DNA of 60,848 nucleotides from positions 1 to 60,848 of the forward strand of contig CAMDQN010000024.1 in assembly GCA_945905925.1 (NCBI GenBank). The letters run 5' to 3'. The position numbers were made by a program, and so were the translations under genes. Below are positions 11,262 to 19,089 of the stretch, piece by piece (position 1 is the stretch's first letter; each line of letters opens with the position of its first letter). This DNA is from Singulisphaera sp. GP187. GTDB taxonomy: Bacteria; Planctomycetota; Planctomycetia; Gemmatales; Gemmataceae. Under the pieces are notes generated by a model. The model saw only the letters and a program-made list of their open reading frames with translations, was not told the DNA's origin and searched no databases.

Positions 11262-11335
11262 TGAGTGATGAGTGATGAGTAAAAGGCGAAGGCCAGAGGC
11301 ATTTAGGCCTCTGGCCTTCGCCCTTTACTCATCAC
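11252..11335. terminator. Bidirectional terminator-like palindrome with TGATGAG tandem, spanning two stop codons
   Basis: Arms 11272-11300 and 11307-11335 pair over 29 nt with one mismatch around a six-base loop (ATTTAG). The inner part is GGCGAAGGCCAGAGGC and its complement, flanked by AAAA/TTT. Four tandem copies of TGATGAG occupy 11252-11279. The stop codon of the WD40 gene (11259-11261) lies in the tandem, and the stop codon of the converging DUF3472 gene (11332-11334) lies in the right arm. This placement suits a shared terminator for convergent genes. Confidence 0.85.
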
Positions 11336-12186
11336 TCGATCTTGGGCAAGTCCGCGGGCGGCTTCGCGTCGTTCTTTTCCTTGTCGCGCGCGATTAGCTC
11401 CTTCAACTTCGTGGTCTTGTTCTCGATGTCGCCGCCAGTCGAGAGGAAGTAGTGTCCCGCAGTCACGCCCGCGTCGATGTTCAGCACGGGGTTCGCGTCC
11501 GCGGTGAAGCGTGCCTTATCGAGCGGCACCCACGCGCCTTTCGCGGGCTTGATCCAGCCGTTGCCGAAGGTCGCGCGTCGCTCTTTCGTTGTGGACACCT
11601 TGTTTCGGCGGAAGTCTTCGACGAACGAGTAGCAACCCTTCAGTAGATCGCCTTTTGTAATCGTCGAGAACGTGACCAGGTGCTTCCACTCCTTCTTTTC
11701 GGGTACGAAGAAGTGACCGCTGTATGCGGTGCGGGTGTCGCCGTCGGGCTTCGCGGTCACGAGAAACCGGTACATCGTGCCTGGTTTCCACTCGTAATCG
11801 AAGAACGACTGCCCGCCGGTGCCCTCGCCGCCGAACCGCTGTACGCGAACCGCGGTGTCCTTGTGCAGCATCTTCACGCGCTTCGTTTCGTCCACTTTCT
11901 TGGGGTCGTCGCCGCTCGTCGGATCCCACACGGAGAAAAGCACGAGTTTCTTGCCGTTCGCGAGTTCCTGAATTCCGAAGTACCCTTTGCCCCACCCCGC
12001 GGCCATGAAATACGTGCCGTCCGAAGATTTCTCGACCGTCATTTCGTTGTAGAAAGCGACCCCTTCGGGTGCCGGGTAACTGAGGTGTACGGATCGGCAC
12101 GCGATGCCTTTGAGCTTCTCGTCCGCCGGAGCGGAAGCGATGACGAGTGCGGCGAGCGCGAGGGCGGCGATGGTGATGCGTGTCAT
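11332..12186 (-). CDS. Secreted DUF3472-family protein
   Basis: A 284-residue protein with a signal peptide (MTRITIAALALAALVIASAPA, cleavage near residue 21). The body matches the DUF3472 pattern: SVHLSYPAPEGVAFYNEMTV, YFMAAGWGKGYFGIQEL, VLFSVWDP, then a beta-rich region with FGGEGTGGQSFFDYEWKPG, YRFLVTAKPDGD and FSTITKGDLLKGCYSFVEDF. These domains are beta-sandwich modules often found in proteins that act on or bind carbohydrate; no catalytic residues are assigned. The exported product probably sits in the periplasm or at the cell surface. It converges with the WD40 gene and lies downstream of the TIGR03067 gene on the same strand. Confidence 0.88.
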   Translation of the reverse strand: MTRITIAALALAALVIASAPADEKLKGIACRSVHLSYPAPEGVAFYNEMTVEKSSDGTYFMAAGWGKGYFGIQELANGKKLVLFSVWDPTSGDDPKKVDETKRVKMLHKDTAVRVQRFGGEGTGGQSFFDYEWKPGTMYRFLVTAKPDGDTRTAYSGHFFVPEKKEWKHLVTFSTITKGDLLKGCYSFVEDFRRNKVSTTKERRATFGNGWIKPAKGAWVPLDKARFTADANPVLNIDAGVTAGHYFLSTGGDIENKTTKLKELIARDKEKNDAKPPADLPKIE

Positions 12187-12215
12187 GGACGGGCCCTAAC
12201 TTGTGGGGCAGGTTT

Positions 12216-12268
12216 CCGGCGGGCTTCCAGCCTGCCGTTGTGCGGAAGAGGCAGGCTGGAAGCCGGCC
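12216..12268. repeat. Palindrome 'CCGGCGGGCTTCCAGCCTGCC'
   Basis: Arms 12216-12236 and 12250-12268 pair almost fully around a 13-base loop. The element sits between the stop of the TIGR03067 gene and the start of the DUF3472 gene. It could end the first transcript or lie in the leader of the second. Confidence 0.75.
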
Positions 12269-12278
12269 ACGTCAGACC

Positions 12279-12704
12279 TTACTTCGCCTTTTCCTTCTTC
12301 AGTTCAAAGTAGAAGCCGGTTTTGCCGTCGAAGTCTTTCGGCCGATTCTCTTTATCCAGCGAGTAGGCCAGTTTGACCATGTCGCCCTTCACCTCGACGA
12401 TGCCCACGGCCTTCGAGCCTTTCGTTCCGGCCGGTCCTTCGAGGATTTCCATATCGATCGTGACCGGGTTCACCTTCGCATCGATGATCTTGTAACTCAT
12501 CACGAACGTGATCTCACCGCCCTTGATCGTGAACTTGTCGGCGGTCGCGGTGTATTCCGCCTTCTTCGCGGTGTCGTCCACGGCGGCACCGTTCTTCTTG
12601 CCGGTTACCAGAGTGTACTTGCCGGTCAGGTCCGTCTGCTCGTTGGCGCGCGCTACCATTGCCATGCACGCGACCAATCCGACTGCCAGTGCGAACGTCT
12701 TCAT
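12279..12704 (-). CDS. Secreted TIGR03067-type planctomycete protein
   Basis: A 141-residue protein with a signal peptide (MKTFALAVGLVACMAMVARA). The mature part (LTGKYTLVTGKKNGAAV, then ADKFTIKGGEITFVMSYKI, IDMEILEGPAGTKGSKAVGI and LVKLAYSLDKENRPKDF-like text) follows the short beta-barrel pattern of the TIGR03067 family, which is strongly expanded in Gemmata and relatives. Function is unknown; a lipocalin-like binding role is possible. An ATCAGG/GAGGG stretch precedes the ATG. Confidence 0.85.
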   Translation of the reverse strand: MKTFALAVGLVACMAMVARANEQTDLTGKYTLVTGKKNGAAVDDTAKKAEYTATADKFTIKGGEITFVMSYKIIDAKVNPVTIDMEILEGPAGTKGSKAVGIVEVKGDMVKLAYSLDKENRPKDFDGKTGFYFELKKEKAK

Positions 12705-12886
12705 CCTGATCCCTCACCAGTTCCGCCGCTCAACTCCAGACCGTCTGAAGGTGCGGTGCATGTGATTGTAGGTTCATGTTCTCACCGGGGAATGGTACGC
12801 TGAAAGCGGCATGGCACCAGTTACACCGCGTCGGTAGAATCGTCACCACGGGTAGAGCTTCGCCATCTTCCTTAGTGAGGAGCGCC

Positions 12887-14161
12887 ATGGTAACGGCGAG
12901 TGTACGACGAGCGGTTCTGGTGATCGCTGCGTTCGCGTTCGCGGTCCTGATTAATGGGCAGACACGCGCGGCCGACGACGAGAAGAAGGACCCGCTGCGT
13001 GCGGAGCTACTGAAACTCAACTCCGTCACCGGCGACGACGCGCAGCGCACCAAATTGATCGCGTTGACGAAGGACAAGGACAAGGCGAAGAAGTTGGTGA
13101 CCGAGGCCGGCAAGATGCTGAAAGAGTCGAAGGGCAAGGAGAACCCCTTCAACTTCAACGGCGGGATGATGGTCGCGAGGCTCGCTCACTTCAACAAGCA
13201 GTACGAGGTTGCCGAACCGTTCTACGAATTCCTCATCGAGGCCGCGACCAAGCTCAAGAGTGGCACCAAGATGGTTCAGGCCTACGAAGGCCTGATCGAC
13301 ATGTATTGGGACAACAAGAAGTACGCGATGGTATCGGAGACGTGCCAGAAGTTCGTCGATGACATGGGACCGGAAGAGTATGAGAATGCCAAGCCGTTCA
13401 TTCTTGAACGGCTCGTGCAATCGACCGCCAAGGAAGGGAAGTTCCCCGAGGCACTGAAACTCGCCGATTTGCTCATCGAGGCCGACAAGGGCGGCTGGTA
13501 CTTCTTCCAACTCAAGGGCTGGGTTCTGCGCGAACAGGGCAAACTACCAGCCGCGATCCAAGCGTACACCGCGTCGCTCGAGAAGATCGAGGCGAGCAAG
13601 ACCCTGAAGGGCGAGGCGAAGGACCGGTTCACGGACCGGACGCGGTACATCCTCACCGGGCTGCACGTTGATAACAAGGACGTCGAGAATGCCGCGAAGG
13701 AACTCCAGACCCTCATCAAGCGGAACCCAAACAATCCCACGTACAAGAACGACCTCGGGTTCATCTGGTGTGACAACGACATGAAATTAGAGGAGTCCGA
13801 GAAGCTTATCAAAGACGCCATCGACCTCGACAAGAAGGAAAAGGAGAAGTTCAAGAAGGAAGGGAAGATCGACGAGGTGAAGGCGAACGCCGCGTACCTC
13901 GACAGCCTCGGGTGGGTGCTGTTCAAGCAGAAGAAGTACAAGGAGGCGCTCGGGCCGTTGAAGGAAGCTGCGGCCGACGACGAGGACGGTAGCCACCTGG
14001 AAATCTGGGACCACCTCGCCGACTGCCACATGGCGCTGGGCCAGAAGAAGGAGGCCATCGCCGCGTGGGAGAAGGCGCTCAAGCACGAAGACCTGTCGAA
14101 GCGCGACGGCGAGCGCCGCCGCAAGGTGAGCGAGAAACTGAAGAAGGCCCGCACTGAGTAG
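12887..14161 (+). CDS. Secreted tetratricopeptide-repeat protein
   Basis: A 424-residue protein. ATG 12887 is preceded by GAGGAG and followed by a signal peptide (VRRAVLVIAAFAFAVLINGQTRA). The rest is alpha-helical with TPR-like pairs, for example EVAEPFYEFLIEAATKL, AMVSETCQKFVDDMG, LPAAIQAYTASLEKI, DVENAAKELQTLIKRNP, EALGPLKEAAADDEDG and EAIAAWEKALKHED. Lysine content is high. The second half contains the motif NPTYKNDLGFIWCDNDMKLEESEKLIKDAIDLD, followed by AYLDSLGWVLFKQKKYKEAL. This pattern is typical of TPR proteins that count repeats before a final helix. Probably a periplasmic scaffold; partners unknown. The frame opens at 12776, but the extension is not protein-like. Confidence 0.9.
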   Translation: MVTASVRRAVLVIAAFAFAVLINGQTRAADDEKKDPLRAELLKLNSVTGDDAQRTKLIALTKDKDKAKKLVTEAGKMLKESKGKENPFNFNGGMMVARLAHFNKQYEVAEPFYEFLIEAATKLKSGTKMVQAYEGLIDMYWDNKKYAMVSETCQKFVDDMGPEEYENAKPFILERLVQSTAKEGKFPEALKLADLLIEADKGGWYFFQLKGWVLREQGKLPAAIQAYTASLEKIEASKTLKGEAKDRFTDRTRYILTGLHVDNKDVENAAKELQTLIKRNPNNPTYKNDLGFIWCDNDMKLEESEKLIKDAIDLDKKEKEKFKKEGKIDEVKANAAYLDSLGWVLFKQKKYKEALGPLKEAAADDEDGSHLEIWDHLADCHMALGQKKEAIAAWEKALKHEDLSKRDGERRRKVSEKLKKARTE

Positions 14162-14166
14162 GGGAA

Positions 14167-14270
14167 GAAGAGAAGGGGAGAAGGGGTGAGGGGAGAAGGG
14201 GTGACAAGACAGAGCGAAGTGCCTTCGTCTTGTCTCCCCTTCTCCCCTCACCCCTTCTCCCCTTCTCTTC
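14167..14270. repeat. Long near-perfect palindrome, 44-nt purine/pyrimidine arms
   Basis: Arms 14167-14210 and 14227-14270 are complementary at 43 of 44 positions around a 16-base loop. One arm is almost pure purine (repeats of GAGAAGGGG), the other almost pure pyrimidine. It begins six nt after the TPR gene stop and ends 13 nt before the next ATG, so only the AAAAGGAG ribosome binding site separates it from the following gene. Confidence 0.92.
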
Positions 14271-14283
14271 AAAAGGAGTTCCC

Positions 14284-14991
14284 ATGCTCGACGGCTGGAC
14301 GCAAACCACCATCGGCACGAAGTTGGCCGATGTGTTCAACCCGGATAGCTCACTTTCGCTGGGCGTTGTCTACCTCCACTCCCTAAGCGAAGAATCACCC
14401 GCGATCGATGCCACCTTCACAGCGGGGCTGCGACAGCACCGACTGCGGTGTGTCGCGCCGCACGGCGGTCAGTGTTGGTGGGCGGATCGCGTCTGTCCAG
14501 ACTTCGACGCGGAACTCACGCCGGAGCGCTACTTACTTGATGTGGTCGTGCCGTGGGCGGAAGCCGCGTGGCACCTCGGTTCGCGCGCGATCGCCCTCGC
14601 GGGCTTGGAGATGGGCGGGCAGGGTGCGGTGCGGCTCGCGTTCAAGCACCCGGACCGGTTCGCGATCGCGGGGAGCATCTCGGGCGCCTTCGACTGTCAG
14701 GACTGGTACGGTTTGGGGACGCCGCTCGACGAGATGTACGACAACCGCGAGCGCGCCCGTCAGGACTCGGCGGTGCTTCACATCGACGGGCACCGTTGGC
14801 CACCGCACCTGTGGTTCGGCTGCGCGCCGACCGATGCGGCGTGTTACCGCGGCAACGACCGACTGCACGAGAAACTGGCCGCGATGGGTGTTCCGCACAC
14901 CGCGGAGTTGGAGGCACGCGGAGAGATGACGGGATCGATGCTCACGTTCGTCGCGGCGGCGCTGGCGAAGGAGTCGAAGCGGTTGATGTGA
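14284..14991 (+). CDS. Alpha/beta-hydrolase-fold (esterase D-like) protein with Glu at the nucleophile position
   Basis: A 235-residue protein started at ATG 14284 behind AAAAGGAG. The fold is recognisable from the strand VVYLHSLSEES, then the nucleophile-elbow region IALAGLEMGGQGAVRLAFKHPDRFAI and GSISGAFDCQDW. In the esterase D/S-formylglutathione hydrolase family the elbow is G-x-S-x-G-G. Here it is G107-L-E109-M-G-G, so the catalytic Ser is replaced by Glu. The expected His near the C-terminus is also not obvious (ELEARGEMTGSMLTFV). It may be a non-catalytic hydrolase homologue or use other chemistry. A strong palindrome lies just upstream. Confidence 0.85.
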   Translation: MLDGWTQTTIGTKLADVFNPDSSLSLGVVYLHSLSEESPAIDATFTAGLRQHRLRCVAPHGGQCWWADRVCPDFDAELTPERYLLDVVVPWAEAAWHLGSRAIALAGLEMGGQGAVRLAFKHPDRFAIAGSISGAFDCQDWYGLGTPLDEMYDNRERARQDSAVLHIDGHRWPPHLWFGCAPTDAACYRGNDRLHEKLAAMGVPHTAELEARGEMTGSMLTFVAAALAKESKRLM

Positions 14992-15109
14992 TTGGGCAGG
15001 TGTCGTTTGCCGAGCGGCACGCGATACCACACGGGCGAATGTTGCGAACAATCGATTGGCGATATCAGTTGCGTCGCTGTGCCGCCCGGCAGCGGCACCT
15101 ACCAAAACA

Positions 15110-16654
15110 TCAAAACAACGCGCTGGAACCACCACGACTGCGGGGCGCCTCGGGCGGGAGTGCGGACGGCTTCGGCGGGTACGGCGCAGATGGTGCGGGC
15201 GGCACTGGAACGCGGGCGCCGGACATCGCGGAACGCGGCGCGCCCTGTAGACCGGCCATCGGGCCGGGAGTCGGGCGAATTTGATCTGGGTTCGCCCCGT
15301 TCGCCCACAACAGCACACGCCGGGTCACGTCGGCCGCGAGTTTGCTGTTCGTCGGCGGGAACTCGCCTGGCGGCAGCCCCAAGTCCATGCCCAACAAGTT
15401 CTGCAACACACCCGCCACGGACAGCGCCATCTCGCGGTTCGGCTGACGCGCAAGCCCGCGAAGCACGTCTACGCCATCCGATTCGTGCGGGTTGATGCGC
15501 AACATCTGTTCCGCCGCGAACAACCTGATCGGACCGGGCTGATCCAGGTTCGTCAAGCGGTCGAGCAGATCGGCCGACAGCAAGTTGTGATCACGAAGTA
15601 GCGCCGCAAGTTCGACCCGGAGCGCCGGCGCGGAGTTGGTGTCGAGCGTCATCAGAGCGAGTTGGCTCGCGAGTTCGGGCCGGTCACCGTCGGTCAGGTC
15701 GCGGTGGTACTGCTCGACGAGTGTGAGGATCGCGCGAGGCGCGAGCGGGGTGTGTTCTTCCGCCCAGGTAATCAGGTCGGCCATCGCCGCGGCAGGGAGG
15801 CGCCCGGACGTGAACAGCGGACCCTCGGCGGCGAGTTGTGGGTCCGAGAACGCCTCGCGCACGCCCTCGCGGGCGAACGTCCAGCGCGCTTCGGCGTCCC
15901 ACAAGAGCACTTCGGCGGCGGCGATTCGCACCTCAGAGGCTGGGTCGCGGAGGAAACTCGCCAGCACACCGATCAGGTCGGCGGAATCGACAGCGGCCAT
16001 CGCGTAGGTGGCGGCCGCGCGCACCGCCGGTTCGTCGCTCTCGCGGGCGGTTTTCATGACCAACTCAGCTTCCCCGGGCTGCCACCGCGGGCGATACTCC
16101 AACACACCGAGTGCCGCACACTGAACTTCCGGGCGTGGGTCCGAGAGCAGCGCGAGAACCGGGCGGACCTCGTCCAACACCGTACCCCTCAGCGCAACCA
16201 CTTCTGGCAGCGCGCGGCAGTCGGCGAGTAGGCGCGGCCACTGGACACGGGTCGCGATGCGCCCACACCACTTATTCGCCCGGCGCAGCGGTTCCGCCCC
16301 GGTTTGGATGAGATCGTGAACTGCCGCGAGCGCGACAGCCATGAGAAGGAGAACGGACTGGCCGAGGTGAATCGCCCAATCGGACGAACCGCGGGTCGGG
16401 ATCCAGAGCCAGGCGAGCGCGATCAGGTACAGGATGATGAGCGACGCGCTCACCGGCGGACGCCAGACCGGATAGGCGCGCAGGAGCGTCAGCGCGTAAA
16501 TGGCCTGAACCCCTGCCCCCACAGCGAGTGGGAGCAGGTCTGTGCGATAACCGAGGCCACCCAACACAGCGCAAGGCAGCAATAACACCGCGAAGCTCAC
16601 GATTCGGCCGAATAGGTCGAGATCGCGGCGCGGCGCCGGGGTTGACCAAGCCAT
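15110..16654 (-). CDS. Membrane-anchored HEAT-repeat protein
   Basis: A 514-residue protein. Residues about 15-115 contain three or four hydrophobic helices (FGRIVSFAVLLLPCAVLGGLG, LLPLAVGAGVQAIYALTLL, ASLIILYLIALAWLWIP, LGQSVLLLMAVALAAVHDL). Residues about 150-445 are helical repeats with HEAT character (LLSDPRPEVQCAALGVLE, DEPAVRAAATYAMAAVD, RDPASEVRIAAAEVLLWD). The last 60 residues are Pro/Ala-rich and disordered. Likely an inner-membrane scaffold. It converges with the esterase-like gene. An Asp-Pro-Arg/Ala turn before each second helix supports the HEAT assignment. Confidence 0.85.
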   Translation of the reverse strand: MAWSTPAPRRDLDLFGRIVSFAVLLLPCAVLGGLGYRTDLLPLAVGAGVQAIYALTLLRAYPVWRPPVSASLIILYLIALAWLWIPTRGSSDWAIHLGQSVLLLMAVALAAVHDLIQTGAEPLRRANKWCGRIATRVQWPRLLADCRALPEVVALRGTVLDEVRPVLALLSDPRPEVQCAALGVLEYRPRWQPGEAELVMKTARESDEPAVRAAATYAMAAVDSADLIGVLASFLRDPASEVRIAAAEVLLWDAEARWTFAREGVREAFSDPQLAAEGPLFTSGRLPAAAMADLITWAEEHTPLAPRAILTLVEQYHRDLTDGDRPELASQLALMTLDTNSAPALRVELAALLRDHNLLSADLLDRLTNLDQPGPIRLFAAEQMLRINPHESDGVDVLRGLARQPNREMALSVAGVLQNLLGMDLGLPPGEFPPTNSKLAADVTRRVLLWANGANPDQIRPTPGPMAGLQGAPRSAMSGARVPVPPAPSAPYPPKPSALPPEAPRSRGGSSALF

Positions 16655-16790
16655 TCACAACCTGACCCAACCGGAGTCGGGGCTGACGCTTCGCGTTGAG
16701 GGGACGCGCGGCGACCGATCGAACGGGACTTATGGTTCGGTGAGTGAATCTAACTTAACTCGCAATTCAACCCGGGTCAAACTGTCGCGT

Positions 16791-16887
16791 TTGGTAGGGT
16801 GGTGGGTCAAGGTTTTGCGAAGACCACCGGTTTTGACCCTTGGAAATGCCTGGTGGGCCTGCGCGAAGCCCTGACCCACCCTACAAA
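16791..16887. repeat. Family A palindromic element (TTGTAGGGTGGGTC…), copy 1
   Basis: Arms about 16791-16828 and 16852-16887. This is the most diverged of three copies: the left arm has a 2-nt insertion and several mismatches. It ends 22 nt upstream of the kinase start codon. The other copies are at 28245-28331 and 43323-43407. Confidence 0.85.
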
Positions 16888-16908
16888 GAGCGGACCGAGG
16901 AAGAAACC

Positions 16909-18888
16909 ATGTTCGCCATTTTTGAGTGCGTGGCGCTAGCGATTCGCGACAAGGGAATTCGCGGGTTGAGCGAACTCGTCCCCGGTGGGTCGTACGTCGT
17001 CGAAGTCGCGCAACAAGCGTACAAGTTACTGCGCGAGCGCCAGAAGGTTGCGGAACTGCGCGAGGAGATCGCGAAAGTCGCCGCCGCGAGCACCGAGGAG
17101 GCCAAGAAGATCGCCGAACAGGTCGCGCGGCAAGTCTTGAACGAGGGGTCAATTGAGGACCGGCTCACGCTCGAACTGTATCTCACGCAGGTTCCCGGTG
17201 CGGTGCGGCAGTCGCTCAAGCGCGCCGACGACCCGACGGGCAAGACTGTGCCGCCGGACTTCGCGGTGAACGAGGCCGAAGACCTCGCGAAGATGCTCCC
17301 GATGCGTGCGCCGCATTTCCGTCCGGGCGGCGACCTCCCCGGCAGACCCGGTTGGCGGCTCGAAGAACTCCTCGGCGCCGGCGGGTTCGGCGAAGTCTGG
17401 CTCGCGCGTCACTCGTTCCTTCCGCACCTGCGGGCCGTGAAATTCTGCACCGACGAGAAACTGCGCGCGAAACTCACTTCGCACGAGGGCCGCGTGATTA
17501 GTCGCGTTATGGAGCAGGGCACGCACCCGAACGTGGTGCAGTTGCTCGATGCGGTCATGGAAGGCGAGACGCCGTGGCTGATGTACGAGTACGTCGGCGG
17601 AGGTAACCTGACCGACCTCATTCACCGCTGGCAGGCTCTTCCCGAAGCCGAGCGCGAATCGCTGACCGTACTCTCGCTAAAGGAACTCGCGCACGCGGTC
17701 GGTACGTTCCACCGGCTCGCCCCAGCGATCGTTCACCGCGACCTGAAGCCGGCGAACATCCTCCTGCACACCGAAAGTCGTCCGAACGAGGTTCGGCTCC
17801 GCATTACGGATTTCGGGATCGGCGGGGTCGCGGTGGACTACCTGCGCACCAACGCGGTCGGGCAGTCGATGATGACGGGTTGGCTCGAAACGTCTCTTCG
17901 CGGGTCGCACACACCGTTGTACGCGTCGCCGCAGCAGGCACGCGGCGCGAAGCCGGACCCGCGCGACGACGTTCACGCGCTGGGGGTGATCGCGTTTCAG
18001 ATGCTCACGGGCAAACTCACCGAAGCGCCCGGAACTCGGTTCGAGCGCGAGTTGAAACGCTGCAATGTGACGGACGCGCTCATCGACCTCATCGGCGATT
18101 GCGTGGACACCGAACCGAGTGGTCGCCCGAAGGACGCGGCCGAACTCGCCGAGCGACTGGACAAGTTGAAGGAAGTGAAGAAGAACTTCTCCCCCAACCC
18201 CTCCCCTGAAAAGGGAGGGGAGAGGAAGCCGCTCGCGGCTTCGCAAGACGCGCGCGCGGTGCCACCCGCGATGCCGCAAGCGGCGAAGAGTTCTCCCGCG
18301 CTTTCAGAAAAAGGCGCGCTCGACGGTACGACCTCACCCGTAACGATCGTTGCCCAGGCGATCCCGACTGAGCCTGAGAAGTGGCTCGTGCCACTTCGCG
18401 GCACGTGGTTCTCGCGATCCGCGACCGCCGATTCGCCGTGGGTTCTGAGCGGTGTGAATCTGCCTGGAGACGTCATCGCCAAACCCGGAGAAGCGTACCG
18501 GTTCGCGCTCAACCCGGACACGACCGGCGACGCCGAACTCGCCAAACTCAAGTCGCTCTTGGGCTTGCCTGGCCTCGAAGCCATCGACTTGTCCGGTTGC
18601 GTTCGCGTGACCGACGCGGGCGTGATGCACCTCGCGCACCTTCGCGGGCTGAAGGCGGTGGGCTTGGCCGACACGCAGGTAACCGATTCCGGCGTGACGC
18701 TCCTGCTGACGCGGTTCCCCGATCTCGAAGCGGTCGGTTTGGCTGGGACCGCGAACGTCTCGCAATCGGTGGTGCCGTACCTCGCCAAACTGCGCAAACT
18801 GAAGTTGCTCGCGCTGCCGCCGCGCGCCGACACGATCGACGTTCGCGTCGAGTTTACGAAGCGCTGCCCCGCGTGTCAGTTGGTGTGA
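16909..18888 (+). CDS. Hanks-type Ser/Thr protein kinase with C-terminal leucine-rich tail
   Basis: A 659-residue protein (ATG 16909 behind GAGGAAG). Residues 1-110 are helical with a charged coiled coil (about 35-85). The kinase domain runs from about 150 to 415: Gly loop LGAGGFGEVW (155-164), AVK Lys 178, HRDLKPANILL (276-286), DFGIGG (301-306) and an activation-segment end YASPQQARG in place of APE. A linker at about 425-510 holds repeat-derived sequence (NPSPEKGGE). Residues about 555-640 contain LRR-type repeats (LEAIDLSGCVRVTDAGVMHL, LKAVGLADTQVTDSGV). No transmembrane segment is apparent. The LRR tail may select substrates. It lies just upstream of an efflux operon on the same strand. 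Confidence 0.93.
   Translation: MFAIFECVALAIRDKGIRGLSELVPGGSYVVEVAQQAYKLLRERQKVAELREEIAKVAAASTEEAKKIAEQVARQVLNEGSIEDRLTLELYLTQVPGAVRQSLKRADDPTGKTVPPDFAVNEAEDLAKMLPMRAPHFRPGGDLPGRPGWRLEELLGAGGFGEVWLARHSFLPHLRAVKFCTDEKLRAKLTSHEGRVISRVMEQGTHPNVVQLLDAVMEGETPWLMYEYVGGGNLTDLIHRWQALPEAERESLTVLSLKELAHAVGTFHRLAPAIVHRDLKPANILLHTESRPNEVRLRITDFGIGGVAVDYLRTNAVGQSMMTGWLETSLRGSHTPLYASPQQARGAKPDPRDDVHALGVIAFQMLTGKLTEAPGTRFERELKRCNVTDALIDLIGDCVDTEPSGRPKDAAELAERLDKLKEVKKNFSPNPSPEKGGERKPLAASQDARAVPPAMPQAAKSSPALSEKGALDGTTSPVTIVAQAIPTEPEKWLVPLRGTWFSRSATADSPWVLSGVNLPGDVIAKPGEAYRFALNPDTTGDAELAKLKSLLGLPGLEAIDLSGCVRVTDAGVMHLAHLRGLKAVGLADTQVTDSGVTLLLTRFPDLEAVGLAGTANVSQSVVPYLAKLRKLKLLALPPRADTIDVRVEFTKRCPACQLV
18187..18242 (+). 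repeat. Palindromic repeat inside the kinase coding sequence
   Basis: CTCCCCT/AGGGAGGGGA pairing around GAAA (about 18201-18221), followed directly by a second perfect palindrome GAAGCCGCTCGCGGCTTC (18225-18242). In frame they encode NPSPEKGGERKPLAASQ at about residues 430-446. The first part is related to the large element at 54113-54241. It lies in the Pro/Ala-rich linker, where insertion should be tolerated. Confidence 0.75.
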
Positions 18889-18911
18889 GCGAGGGTGGGG
18901 CTTGTGGGTTC

Positions 18912-18948
18912 TGTTGCTTTCCGCTCTCGAAGAGGGCAGAAAGCAACA
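18912..18948 (+). terminator. Stem-loop after the kinase gene
   Basis: TGTTGCTTTCCGCTCTC pairs with GAGGGCAGAAAGCAACA across a three-base GAA loop, 17 bp with two imperfect positions. It lies 23 nt after the kinase stop codon. No T tract follows (AATCCCC), so it may act as a mRNA 3' end or a processing site rather than a classic intrinsic terminator. Confidence 0.6.
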
Positions 18949-19089
18949 AATCCCCTCCGGGGCAAGTTAGGTAACTCGCGCATTTCTCGTTCACTGGGTT
19001 CCCGCTGTTCCCCTCAACTCAAACAAACTGCGCGGTCGATATCACTGGTGCCGGATGTGCCGGAGTTCCGGGTTCCGCACGGGTGCGAC

